Positions 33,082 through 42,724 of a stretch of DNA of 64,000 nt are shown here, one piece after another. The stretch covers positions 62,001-126,000 of the forward strand of contig CANJMI010000016.1 in the NCBI GenBank assembly GCA_947475525.1, read 5' to 3'. The notes beneath the pieces were generated by a model, which was given only the letters and a program-made list of their open reading frames with translations, was not told where the DNA came from and made no database searches. Made by a program: the position numbers and the translations under genes. Each line of letters starts with the position of its first letter. The first letter of the stretch is position 1. Origin of the DNA: Polyangiaceae bacterium. Lineage in GTDB: Bacteria > Myxococcota_A > Polyangia > Polyangiales > Polyangiaceae.

Positions 33082-35637
33082 TCAGCAGTTGAGGTTGATG
33101 GGCTTGCCGTTGATCGCAACGACTCCGGCCGAGGTGATGTTGATGCCTCCGGGCATGATCTCGATCGTGCTGCCGCCGCACGTGAGCTTGATGCCGGAGC
33201 CGGACGTAAGTTCGATGGCCATGTTCACGTCGGCGATTGAGCCGCCCTCGAGCGATTTCTTGTTGAGGTCTTCCTCCTTGTCGCCGGCCTTTTCGCGGTA
33301 CTTATCGAACACGACTGCCCTCGTAGCGGATGCGGGTGGAGCCATGGGCCCGCCTCCGACGGCGTGGCCACCGGGCTCACCGGAGAACGCCACCAAGAAT
33401 TGATCGACGAGCGCCAGGGTCTCGTGCGTTCGCTGCAGCCGTGCGAGCGCGGCCTCGTCGTCGGCGCGTGCGAGTTGCTGCAAGGCCGCGATGGGCTCGC
33501 GCACCTCGAGGCTCTCTCGAATGTGCTGCATGAGACCATCGTGCAGCGTCTGCGAGCGTTTGCGCAGCTCCGCCACGTCTTTGATGATCGACGACGGCAG
33601 CGAGGAGAGTTTTCCCGCGAGGTACTGTTCCTGCAGCGCGTCGATGTTCGACAGCAGGCTCGCTGTGCCGAGGTCGATGTCCCGCTGGCCCGCTCGGAGA
33701 TCGGCGACCTGCCGGATGAGGATGCGTGCGGCGCGCTGGTGCTCTCCTTGAAGTCGCTCAGCCTCGAGCAGCATCTGCTCGTCGCGCGTGCGTTCGGCCT
33801 CATGGGCAAGCACCTCGAGGCTGGCCCGATCGGCTTGCGCGTCGAGGAGCTCGCGGGCAGTTTGTCGAATTCGCGCTGCGGCCTCCTGAACCCTGGGGTT
33901 CGCGGCGGCTCCGCCTCCGATACGGATGATTTGGCCTCCGCTGATTTCCATCACCGCGTTGCCTGAGACGAACAGCACATCGTTGCCCGAGACGAGCCGC
34001 GCGTTGTCTCCTCCAACGACCACAACGCGATTGCTGTCTACCGTCACGGCTTGCATGCCTCGTACGGTCGCGCTCTGATCGTTCTCGACCAACACATCGA
34101 AGTCGCGCTCGGCGTGAAGGTAGATTTGCTCGGCACCTTTCGCGTCCTCGAAGCGCAGCTCGTTCGACCCTTCGCCACCCGGCGTGCTGCGCGTGCGCCA
34201 GCCGCTCGCGGTCTTCTCTTTCGGCAGCGCGAACGGCGGCAAGTTGGTGCCGTGATAATGACAGCCGAGCACGGTGGGTCGATCGGTGTCGCCACCGACG
34301 AAGCCGACGAGCACCTCCATGCCGACGCGCGGGATGAACTGACTCCCGAAACCTGCGCCGCCCCACGTTTGCAGTGGCCGAATCCAGCAGGAGCTGTGCT
34401 CGTCGGAGGCTCCATCGCGGTCCCATGGAAACTGGATCTTGATGCGGCCGAGCTCGTCGGTGTGGATCTCCTCGCCGGGCGGCCCGACTACGACCGCCGT
34501 CTCGAACACTTGGCTCCGCACGCGGCGTCGGCTTCGCGGACGATACGGTACGTTTTCGGGCACACACGTAAATTCGTTGCGATACGTGCTCGGCTCGCCA
34601 GGTGCCCCGCCGTGCTCTGCGCCCAGTTGCTGGCTTGCGTGGTGGTGGACTTCGACGATGGCATAGCGGCCTGAACGCGCACCGGCATCGTCGACGAGGT
34701 CAAACCAGCGCCCAGGCTCGAAGCTTCGGCAGTTGCCGCGTCCGCTCGAAGCCGAGGCTGCCCGGCGCCGTTCGTCGAGGCGGAGCTGCGCCACATGATG
34801 AGGAATCAAGGTCGGTTCGAGCACGCGGTCATGCTCGTAGCTCGCGAGGCGTTCGGTGCTTTGCGACTCGTCGAAGTGTGCTTCCGCGAGTGGCGTAAAA
34901 GCGGGTCGCTGATAATCGTAACCGAGCACGCGGACATGCTCCTCCCGAACGCGGCGCCCTGCCGCAAAGTCCTCGACGTGCTCCAGCGCGTCGAGCGCCC
35001 CGGCATCACGACGATGAATTTCGGTGCGGCCTGGCAGCGGCGCGTAGTGGCTCGTCGAGTCACAGAATGCGACCTCCTCGGCATCGTTGGCGGAAGGTTG
35101 CGCATCCATAGCCACGGCCGGCTGGATGAATCGAAAGAAGATCCCTTCTTCGGCCAAGAGCCGGGTGACGAAGGCGTAGTCCGTCTCTTGGTATTGCACG
35201 CAATACTCGCGGACAGCGTAGACGCGGCTGAGTTGCCAGCGGTGGCGCACCCGAGCTCGGTCGAGTACGGCAGCGACGATTTCAGGGACGGTCTTCTGCT
35301 GATGGATTTGGCTGTTTTTGGTGCGCTTCAGTAACCACAAGCGGGGAACGAGCGTGACCTCGAGCAGGGGGACACCGCGCGGCGCGCCAAGCGTGGCGAT
35401 TCGTGAAAGCACGCCATGCACGTGACGCGGCTCCTGGTCCATCCCGAGGACGTCGATTCGCGCATCGCTACCGACGAGCTCGTCGACGCGCGGATCGACA
35501 CCGAGGCCGGCGAGCCGGAGTCGATAGGCGTAGCCGCTCGATAGCCGTTCGCGTCCGCTGAGCGCGAGGAGCTGAAAGTGCTCGCTCCCATGAGAGCCCA
35601 CAGAGAAACGAAAGGGCTGCAGGTCTTGGAGGTGCAT
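33082..35637 (-). CDS. vgrG: T6SS tip protein VgrG with long C-terminal extension
   Basis: 851 residues. Residues 1 to about 380 are gp27-like. The gp5/OB-fold part includes DELGRIKIQFPWDRDG and SSCWIRPLQTWGG. A beta-helix tip follows (EQIYLHAERDFDVLVEND). Then come about 170 residues of predicted coiled coil (QEAAARIRQTARELLDAQ to LLSNIDALQEQYL) and a final short beta repeat (GSGIKLTCGGSTIEIMPGG). It forms the T6SS spike tip and carries effectors. No tube, sheath or baseplate genes are present, so this is an orphan tip locus. Start: ATG at 35637, divergent from the hybrid kinase gene. Confidence 0.93.
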   Translation of the reverse strand: MHLQDLQPFRFSVGSHGSEHFQLLALSGRERLSSGYAYRLRLAGLGVDPRVDELVGSDARIDVLGMDQEPRHVHGVLSRIATLGAPRGVPLLEVTLVPRLWLLKRTKNSQIHQQKTVPEIVAAVLDRARVRHRWQLSRVYAVREYCVQYQETDYAFVTRLLAEEGIFFRFIQPAVAMDAQPSANDAEEVAFCDSTSHYAPLPGRTEIHRRDAGALDALEHVEDFAAGRRVREEHVRVLGYDYQRPAFTPLAEAHFDESQSTERLASYEHDRVLEPTLIPHHVAQLRLDERRRAASASSGRGNCRSFEPGRWFDLVDDAGARSGRYAIVEVHHHASQQLGAEHGGAPGEPSTYRNEFTCVPENVPYRPRSRRRVRSQVFETAVVVGPPGEEIHTDELGRIKIQFPWDRDGASDEHSSCWIRPLQTWGGAGFGSQFIPRVGMEVLVGFVGGDTDRPTVLGCHYHGTNLPPFALPKEKTASGWRTRSTPGGEGSNELRFEDAKGAEQIYLHAERDFDVLVENDQSATVRGMQAVTVDSNRVVVVGGDNARLVSGNDVLFVSGNAVMEISGGQIIRIGGGAAANPRVQEAAARIRQTARELLDAQADRASLEVLAHEAERTRDEQMLLEAERLQGEHQRAARILIRQVADLRAGQRDIDLGTASLLSNIDALQEQYLAGKLSSLPSSIIKDVAELRKRSQTLHDGLMQHIRESLEVREPIAALQQLARADDEAALARLQRTHETLALVDQFLVAFSGEPGGHAVGGGPMAPPASATRAVVFDKYREKAGDKEEDLNKKSLEGGSIADVNMAIELTSGSGIKLTCGGSTIEIMPGGINITSAGVVAINGKPINLNC

Positions 35638-35734
35638 CGTGGGGGCGACTTTACTGAAAAATTAAGGTGTGGAGTTTCTCCTTTCGACGGCTGGTGTTGC
35701 GTGCGCTCGGGACGGCAGGTAGCGTGCAGATTGT

Positions 35735-38500
35735 ATGGGGGCGGGGCTGGAGTCGTTGCTCGACGCCTTACCGGTGTCGGTGTTTGAGGTCGCATGCGAC
35801 GGGCGGGTGACGCTTGCCCGCGGTGCCGATCGCGAAGCCGTCACGCTTCGCCAAGCCGACATCCAGCGCGCAATCGGGGGCGAGCGTTTCGCTATCCGTG
35901 TCGAGGAGGGCGGTCGTTGGTTCGAGCTGCGTTACGTCCCGCACGTGGACGCAGCTGGCCTCGTCACCGGGGTCGGCGTGGTGGCGTTCGACGTGACCGA
36001 GCGTCGCATTGCGGATGAGCGCGCGCAGCACGCGAGTTGGTTTCTCGATTCGATCATTGAACACATCCCCGACATGGTCTTCGTGAAAGACGCGAAAGAG
36101 CTGCGGTTCGTTCGCTTCAACCAGGCGGGGGAGCACTTGCTTGGTGTTGGCGAGGACCAGCTGCTCGGCAAGAACGACTACGACTTTTTCCCCAAAGAGC
36201 AGGCCGATTTTTTTGTCGCGAAAGACCGCGAGGTCCTCGCTCGAGGGACCGTTCTCGATATCCCCGAAGAGCCGATTCACACCCATTCGGTCGGCGACCG
36301 CTTTCTCCACACCAAGAAAATTCCAATCAAAGACGAGCACGGCACCCCCGTGTACCTGCTCGGCATTAGCCGTGACGTTACCGACAGAAAGCGCGCCGCG
36401 GAGGAACGCGAGGGGCTCTTTCTCAGGCTGCAGGAACTCGACCGGCTGAAGAGTCAGTTCTTCGCCAACATCAGTCACGAGTTGCGCACGCCGCTTACCC
36501 TCATCCTCGCGCTGTCCGCGAGGCTCCTCGCGGCCGCCGGAGCGAACTCTAAGGAAGGGCGCGATCTCAGCTCGATTCTGAACAATGCCAAGGTCGTGCT
36601 CCACCATGTGAGCGACCTTCTCGACTTGGCGAAGGTCGACGCGCTGATGCTCGAACCGCGCTACACCCCCATCGACCTGAGTGAGCTTACGCGGCTGACG
36701 GCTTCGTCGTTCGAGGTGCTCGCGACGGCACGCGGCGTCCGTTACCAGCTCGATGCTCCCGCGACGTTGCCAGTCGAAGTCGATGGCTCGATGGTGCAGC
36801 GCGTGCTGACGAACTTGTTGTCGAACGCGTTCAAGTTCGTGCCCGCGCGTGGTCGAGTCCGCTGCTCGCTGAGAGCCTCAAATGGGAGTGTGGTCCTCGA
36901 AGTCGCTGACAGTGGCCCGGGCGTACCGTCCGATGCGCGCGCCCGAACCTTCGAGCGCTTCACGCAGCTTGAGAGCGCGCTCCGCCGAAACTCCAGCGGC
37001 ACCGGTCTCGGCCTCGCCATCGCCCGCGAGTTGACGTCGCTCCACCGCGGCACGATCGAGATCGGCGACGCGCCCGAAGGGGGAGCGCTGTTTTCGGTCA
37101 CGCTGCCACGCAAGGCCCCGAAAGGAGTGTTGGTCGGACTGCGCGAGAAGGCTTCGCTGCCGTCCGTTGACGTTGTGGGTTCCTCCTTTACGCCAGGGCC
37201 CTCGGCCACCTCCAACTCGCTCGGAGCGGAGCGCGTGGCCACGGATCCTTTGCGCCTCCGACTCCGCCCGGTCGTCCTCGTGGTGGAGGACCACCCGGAG
37301 CTGCGGAGGTATCTCTCCGAGCTCCTTGCGGCTGACTATGAGGTGCTCACCGCGGCCGACGGGTTGGAGGCTCTCGCGCTTGCCGAGGCGCGACCGCCCG
37401 ACCTGGTCGTGACTGATCTGATGATGCCGCGTATGAGCGGCGAGGAACTCGTCGACGCGCTCCGTGGGCATACGGACCTCGCGCGGGTGCCGATCCTCGT
37501 GTTGACTGCAGCCGCCGACGACGCGGTCCGGGTGCGGCTCTTGCGCCGCGGCGTGGAGGACTACATTCTGAAGCCGTTTCAGGCGGACGAACTCTGCGCC
37601 AGAGTCGGGAACTTGGTCGCTGCGAAGCGGGCGCGAGACGTGTTGCAGGAGGCGCTGGCAAGCCGCGACGTGAACATCGAGTCTCTTGCGGTGGAGCTCG
37701 CTGCGCGGGAACGGACCATCCAGCTCGCGCTCCAGGTTGCGGTCGAGGCGCGGGCCGCGTCCGAGCGGGCCGGTCAGGTGAAGTTCGAGTTTCTCGGGCT
37801 CGTCTCCCACGAGCTGCGATCCCCGCTCGCCCTGTTGCAGTTGCAGCTGCAGCTGCTCGAGCGAAAAAGCGCGGAGCCCGATGGGACGACACAAGTACCG
37901 ATGATGCTGACCGCCGTCCGCCGTCTTGAGGAATTGGTCGCCTCGCTGATCGACGAGGCGAGCATCGAGGATGGCTCGCCGAGCTTTGCCTCCGAGCCCA
38001 TCGATCTCGGACTGTTGGCGGCCGACGTGTTGGCGGAGCGGCGCGCGCGCCTCGGTGGCAAGCCGCTCGAGCTCGTGTTGTCGACGCCGCCCGACCTGCC
38101 CGCGCTCCGCAGCGAGCGACGGGGGCTGCGGCTCATCCTCGAAAACCTGGTGGACAACGGCATCGAGTACACGCCTCGCGGCTCGGTCACCTTGACGATT
38201 TCGGGAAACGTCGATGGCCATCGGTTGGTGGTCACCGACACCGGCAACGGGATGCCAAGCGACACGCTCGGGGCTATCTTCGAGCCGTTCGCGCAGGGCT
38301 TACCGCTCGCCTACCAAAAACTGCCCGGCGTTGGGCTTGGGCTTGCGCGGATCCACCGCTTGGTTCGGGCGTTGGGCGGAACGCTCCTCGTGACCTCGCA
38401 GGATGGCCAAGGTACCGAGGTCACCGTCACGCTGCCCGGCGTTGCCGAGTCGGCGCACGAGACCGAGTCCGAGTGGGCCTCGTCCGCAGCAGCTGTTTGA
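35735..38500 (+). CDS. Hybrid sensor kinase, kinase-receiver-kinase architecture
   Basis: 921 residues, no membrane segments. Order: PAS-like region (1 to about 95), PAS domain (about 100-225, IIEHIPDMVFVKDAKELRF), HisKA with His248 in NISHELRTPL, first HATPase (NLLSNAFKFV, GTGLGLAIARE), receiver domain (about 510-625, phosphoacceptor Asp561 in VVTDLMMPRMSG), a coiled linker, a second HisKA with His692 in LVSHELRSPL, and a second HATPase (NLVDNGIEYTPRG, GVGLGLARIHRL). Both kinase cores look complete. It probably passes phosphate between the two modules or to an unlinked regulator. No response regulator gene is adjacent. Confidence 0.92.
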   Translation: MGAGLESLLDALPVSVFEVACDGRVTLARGADREAVTLRQADIQRAIGGERFAIRVEEGGRWFELRYVPHVDAAGLVTGVGVVAFDVTERRIADERAQHASWFLDSIIEHIPDMVFVKDAKELRFVRFNQAGEHLLGVGEDQLLGKNDYDFFPKEQADFFVAKDREVLARGTVLDIPEEPIHTHSVGDRFLHTKKIPIKDEHGTPVYLLGISRDVTDRKRAAEEREGLFLRLQELDRLKSQFFANISHELRTPLTLILALSARLLAAAGANSKEGRDLSSILNNAKVVLHHVSDLLDLAKVDALMLEPRYTPIDLSELTRLTASSFEVLATARGVRYQLDAPATLPVEVDGSMVQRVLTNLLSNAFKFVPARGRVRCSLRASNGSVVLEVADSGPGVPSDARARTFERFTQLESALRRNSSGTGLGLAIARELTSLHRGTIEIGDAPEGGALFSVTLPRKAPKGVLVGLREKASLPSVDVVGSSFTPGPSATSNSLGAERVATDPLRLRLRPVVLVVEDHPELRRYLSELLAADYEVLTAADGLEALALAEARPPDLVVTDLMMPRMSGEELVDALRGHTDLARVPILVLTAAADDAVRVRLLRRGVEDYILKPFQADELCARVGNLVAAKRARDVLQEALASRDVNIESLAVELAARERTIQLALQVAVEARAASERAGQVKFEFLGLVSHELRSPLALLQLQLQLLERKSAEPDGTTQVPMMLTAVRRLEELVASLIDEASIEDGSPSFASEPIDLGLLAADVLAERRARLGGKPLELVLSTPPDLPALRSERRGLRLILENLVDNGIEYTPRGSVTLTISGNVDGHRLVVTDTGNGMPSDTLGAIFEPFAQGLPLAYQKLPGVGLGLARIHRLVRALGGTLLVTSQDGQGTEVTVTLPGVAESAHETESEWASSAAAV

Positions 38501-38670
38501 GCTTCCGATCGGAGCACCGTGGGGCGGTCGGCGACGATGTCCGCGACGTCGCGATCGAAGCGAGGATGGTTGCCGTTCGCGTGCTCTGACGCGCCTAGCC
38601 CGTGACGCATGGCCTAGGGGCGGGGTGCGTTGGCGCTCGACTCCCCGTTGGCGGCGTGTAAGCTCCGCGC

Positions 38671-40596
38671 GTGACAATTCTCGCGGCTCGCGCGCTGTCG
38701 AAAGCTTTCGGGCCGAAGGTTATCGCGAACGAAATTACGCTCGCCATCGAGGACGGTGAACGCATCGGGTTGCTCGGCTCCAACGGGTCGGGCAAAAGCA
38801 CCCTCGCGCGCATGCTCGCGGGGCAAGAGCCGCTCGACGCGGGCACGTTGATGCAACGGCGCGAGTCGACGATAGGTTACCTCGCGCAGGAGCCCGTGCT
38901 CGATCTCACGCTGACGGCGCAGGAGACGGTGCTCGACGGTCTGACGGCTTGGAGCGCGGCGCGGGCTCGCTACGAGACGGTCAGCACCCAGCTCGCATCG
39001 AATGACGCGCCTTCCCCACAGGCGGAATTGGCGCTGCTGACAGCCCAGGCTTCGGCACTCGGAGATGTCGAGCGGCTCGGTGGCTGGGATCGCGATCACG
39101 AAGCGGTCGCGATGCTGACGCACCTCGGCGTGCAGCGTCCCGACGCTCGCATCGGCGAGTTGTCCGGTGGCGATCGCCGTCGCGTGGCGCTAGCAAGGCT
39201 CCTTGTTTCCCGTCCTACGCTCGCCATCTTGGATGAGCCGAGCAACCATCTCGATGCGGACACGGTCGCTTGGCTGGAAGACTATCTCGTCGATGACTAC
39301 CCCGGCGCGCTGCTCCTCGTGACGCACGACCGCTACTTGCTCGATCGCGTCGTAACGAGGACGCTCGAACTCGACCGCGGGAACCTGCATGGCTACGCGG
39401 GCGGCTACATGGACTACCTCGAGGCTCGGGCGGAGCGCGCCGAGCAGACGGAGCGCACGGAGTCGAATCGGCAGAATTTTCTCCGCAAAGAACTCGACTG
39501 GTTGCGTCGCCAACCGAAGGCGCGTGCCGTCAAACAAAAAGCTCGAATTTCGCGCGCGGAGACGGCCCGCGACACGGTGAAACACCGCGCGTCCAAGACG
39601 GCCATGCTCGAGTTCGATACGGCGCGCGCTGGCAAGAGCGTGATCGAGTTGAAGGGCGTGACGCTCGCGCAAGGTGGCCGCATCCTCGTCCGGAAGCTCG
39701 ACCTCCTGATTCGCCCCGGTGAGCGGCTCGGCATCGTCGGTCCCAACGGCGCCGGTAAGACGACCCTCCTCCGCGCCATCCTCGGCGAGCATCCGCTGGA
39801 GGAGGGCGAAATCGTACGCGGTCAGAACATCGCGACGAACTACCTCGACCAACATCGCATCGGTCTCGACGACAGCGTGTCGGTTTTCGAAAACGTCGCT
39901 GGTGATCGCACGCGCATCGGCATGGGCGAGCAGTCGATCGAGGTTCGTAGTTACCTCGAGCGGTTCTTGTTTCGCGCCGACGAGCAACGTCAGCCAGTCG
40001 GCTCGCTCTCGGGCGGTGAGCGGGCCCGCGTTGCGTTAGCGAAAATGCTGTCTCGCCCGGGCAACCTCGTGGTGCTCGATGAACCCACCAATGATCTCGA
40101 CGTCGCGATGCTCGGCGCGCTCGAAGAGCTGCTGATCGAGACGCGTGCGGGTGCGGTGGTCGTCACTCACGATCGCTGGTTCTTGGACCGCGTGGCAACG
40201 GCGATTCTTGCGTTCGAAGCCGATGGCGAGGTCGTCCGCTACGAGGGAAATTACGCGATGTATTGCGCTCTCAGGCCTGACCCGGCATTGCGGTTGGCCT
40301 CGGCGAACACGGTCGCCGGGGGCGACTCCAACGTCGCATTGGCGGTCCCGGAAGCGCCGGCTGCGAAGGCGCGTAAGCTCACCTTCAATGAGCAGCGGGA
40401 GCTCGACGGGATCGTCGCGTCGGTCGAGGCCGCCGAGAACGCGGCGACGGCGCTCGAGGCGGAGCTCGCGTGTCCGCAGCTCTACGTGACGCGTGGGGCT
40501 GAGGTCCCGGCGCTGAAGGCGCGTGCCACGGCGACGCGTGCCGAGGCGCAGCGGCTGACCGCTCGGTGGGAAGAGCTCGAAGCACGGCGCGGCTGA
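38671..40596 (+). CDS. uup: ABC-F ATPase, Uup-like
   Basis: 641 residues with a GTG start. Two ABC domains: Walker A GSNGSGKST and GPNGAGKTT, signature LSGGDRRRVALARLL and LSGGERARVALAKML, Walker B LAILDEPSNHLD and LVVLDEPTNDLD. The linker has RKELDWLRRQPKARAVKQKAR, characteristic of Uup, and a C-terminal coiled coil of about 85 residues (TFNEQRELDGIVASVEAAEN) as in Uup. Uup binds DNA branch structures and ribosomes. It stands alone, convergent with kup. Confidence 0.93.
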   Translation: MTILAARALSKAFGPKVIANEITLAIEDGERIGLLGSNGSGKSTLARMLAGQEPLDAGTLMQRRESTIGYLAQEPVLDLTLTAQETVLDGLTAWSAARARYETVSTQLASNDAPSPQAELALLTAQASALGDVERLGGWDRDHEAVAMLTHLGVQRPDARIGELSGGDRRRVALARLLVSRPTLAILDEPSNHLDADTVAWLEDYLVDDYPGALLLVTHDRYLLDRVVTRTLELDRGNLHGYAGGYMDYLEARAERAEQTERTESNRQNFLRKELDWLRRQPKARAVKQKARISRAETARDTVKHRASKTAMLEFDTARAGKSVIELKGVTLAQGGRILVRKLDLLIRPGERLGIVGPNGAGKTTLLRAILGEHPLEEGEIVRGQNIATNYLDQHRIGLDDSVSVFENVAGDRTRIGMGEQSIEVRSYLERFLFRADEQRQPVGSLSGGERARVALAKMLSRPGNLVVLDEPTNDLDVAMLGALEELLIETRAGAVVVTHDRWFLDRVATAILAFEADGEVVRYEGNYAMYCALRPDPALRLASANTVAGGDSNVALAVPEAPAAKARKLTFNEQRELDGIVASVEAAENAATALEAELACPQLYVTRGAEVPALKARATATRAEAQRLTARWEELEARRG

Positions 40597-40643
40597 GGTT
40601 CGTGGCGGCTCGCCCGTTCTCTCGCGCTGCGTGAGTTTGCGCC

Positions 40644-42602
40644 TCAAAGGTCGAGCTGAATGCCGATCTCGACGACCTGATCCGCCGGCAGCGCGAAGTA
40701 ATCGGACGCACTTCGAACGTTGCGCGAGAGCATCAGGAACATGGCCTCCAGGATGCCGTGCATCTGTCCATCAGGGCCCGCAATCAGCGTCTCGCGCCCA
40801 AGGAAATACGTGATGTTGTCGTTCGTGACGTGGATGTCGAGGTCGCGAAGCGCACGCGCGAGCGCATTCGGAACGTCCGGCGTTTCCATGTATCCGTAAT
40901 GCAGAATGACGCGCACGAGGTCAGGGCTGATGCGCTCGACATGATGGCGCTTGGCCGGGTTGACCTCGGGGACGTGCTCGGTGAGGATCGTCGCGAGAAC
41001 GACGTGCTCGTGCAGCACGCGGAAGCGCTTCACGAGGGTCGTCAACACCGGCGGGATGCCAGCGTTCTGCGATGCGAGCACCACCCCGATCCCGGGTACG
41101 CGGCCGATAAGGCTTGTGGCCAACGTTGCGGCAAAGTCTTCGACCGGCGCCGACAGGCTCCTCATCCGTTCGGCCAGGTAGCTGCGGCCAATGCGCCAGG
41201 CCACCATCACGAGAACGAAGACGAGACCGACGCAAAAGGGGAGATAGCCACCATCGAAAAACTTGAGCGCGTTCGCGAGCAGGAACGGGATGTCGAACGC
41301 GAGGAAGATGACGAGGAGTGAACCCGCTTTGAGCCGCGACCAACCCCACTTTTCGCGGGTGACCACGTAAAAAACGATCGACGTTATCGCCATCGTTCCG
41401 CTGACCGCGAGCCCGTAAGCAGCCGCGAGATCGCTCGATTTTCGGAAGATCAACACGAGCGCGATGCACGAGACGGCCAACGCACGGTTCAGCATCGGAA
41501 TGTAGATTTGCCCTTCGGCGGTGCCGCTCGTGTGCAAGATGCGCACGCGCGGGAAATAGCCGAGGCGCGTCGCTTGCTGCGTGAGCGAGAACGCACCCGA
41601 AATCAGCGCTTGCGAGGCTATCACCGTGGCCGCACTCGCAAGTGCGACGGCTCCGTAGATCCACGGACCTTGCGGCATCATGGCGTAGAACGGACGCTGG
41701 ACCGAAGTCGGGTCGACGAGGGCGTTGGCGCCTTGGCCGAGGTAGCAGAGGCCGAGGGCGGGGAAGACCAGCCCGAACCACGCCGAACGAATAGGCCCTC
41801 GGCCAAAGTGCCCCATGTCGGCGTAGAGCGCTTCTCCGCCGGTGACCGCGAGGACCACGCCGCCGAGCACGCGGAAGCCATGCCAGCCGTTCCGCACGAA
41901 GAATGCCGCGCCGTGGTGGGGCGAAAGTGCGCCGAGGATGTGCGGGTCCTTCGCGATGTTGACGACGCCGAGCACGGCGAGGGCCGAAAACCAAACGACC
42001 ATGACCGGACCGAAGGCCTTGCCGATGCCGCCGGTACCCTTCTGTTGGATCGCGAAAAGCCCCGCCAAAATGACGACGGTGACGGGTACGACGTAGGGTT
42101 CGAGCGAGCGCGTCGCGACGCTGAGACCTTCGGCCGCACTGAGCACGGAGATCGCGGGGGTGATGATCCCATCTCCGAACAACAGGGCTGCGCCTACGAT
42201 GACGAGGAGCGCGAGCGTGCCGATTTTTCCGGCGGGTTTCGGCTTCGATTCGCCCGGCACGAGCGCGAGCAGCGCCATGATTCCGCCTTCGCCGCGGTTG
42301 TCCGCCTTCATCAGGTGCCTCAGGTATTTGAACGTGACCACCATCGTGATGGACCACACGATGAGCGAGATGATGCCATAGACGTTCTCGGGCGTAGGCT
42401 TGAGCCCGTGTGGCCCGTGGAGGCACTCGCTCAGGGTGTAGAGGGGGCTCGTGCCGATGTCGCCGTACACGACACCGACGGCCCCAACGACGAGCGCGAG
42501 CGTCGAGCCGTGCACGTGTCCCCCGTCGGATGTTGGGGCTGGGTCGTCGTGCGCGGACGACCCCGACGCGGGTGTCTCAGAGGCGGCGGCACGTTGATTC
42601 AT
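40644..42602 (-). CDS. kup: Kup-type potassium uptake transporter
   Basis: 652 residues, about 12 membrane segments, beginning with a 30-residue polar leader, then LVVGAVGVVYGDIGTSPLYTL, the Kup signature. Other family motifs are KADNRGEGGIMALLAL and the cytosolic C-terminal domain (YGYMETPDVPNALARAL, TYFLGRETLIAG). It imports K+ by proton symport. The start ATG at 42602 and the length are typical. A long plus-strand frame over this gene is a GC-rich shadow. Confidence 0.95.
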   Translation of the reverse strand: MNQRAAASETPASGSSAHDDPAPTSDGGHVHGSTLALVVGAVGVVYGDIGTSPLYTLSECLHGPHGLKPTPENVYGIISLIVWSITMVVTFKYLRHLMKADNRGEGGIMALLALVPGESKPKPAGKIGTLALLVIVGAALLFGDGIITPAISVLSAAEGLSVATRSLEPYVVPVTVVILAGLFAIQQKGTGGIGKAFGPVMVVWFSALAVLGVVNIAKDPHILGALSPHHGAAFFVRNGWHGFRVLGGVVLAVTGGEALYADMGHFGRGPIRSAWFGLVFPALGLCYLGQGANALVDPTSVQRPFYAMMPQGPWIYGAVALASAATVIASQALISGAFSLTQQATRLGYFPRVRILHTSGTAEGQIYIPMLNRALAVSCIALVLIFRKSSDLAAAYGLAVSGTMAITSIVFYVVTREKWGWSRLKAGSLLVIFLAFDIPFLLANALKFFDGGYLPFCVGLVFVLVMVAWRIGRSYLAERMRSLSAPVEDFAATLATSLIGRVPGIGVVLASQNAGIPPVLTTLVKRFRVLHEHVVLATILTEHVPEVNPAKRHHVERISPDLVRVILHYGYMETPDVPNALARALRDLDIHVTNDNITYFLGRETLIAGPDGQMHGILEAMFLMLSRNVRSASDYFALPADQVVEIGIQLDL

Positions 42603-42724
42603 CGCGGTCGATGCGTACCTTGGTTTCGCTCGCGTTTGGCAGAGTTTCTCTCGTCTTACGTCTTGGCGCGTGACGTTCGTGTGAAGGCTTGCGTTACCCC
42701 GACGTCGGGACTCGCCAACTGCGA

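Noticed and set aside
36878-38221. Minus-strand frame of 447 codons inside the hybrid kinase gene
   Set aside because: Arg/Gln/His-rich shadow without motifs, fully inside a gene with complete kinase and receiver domains.
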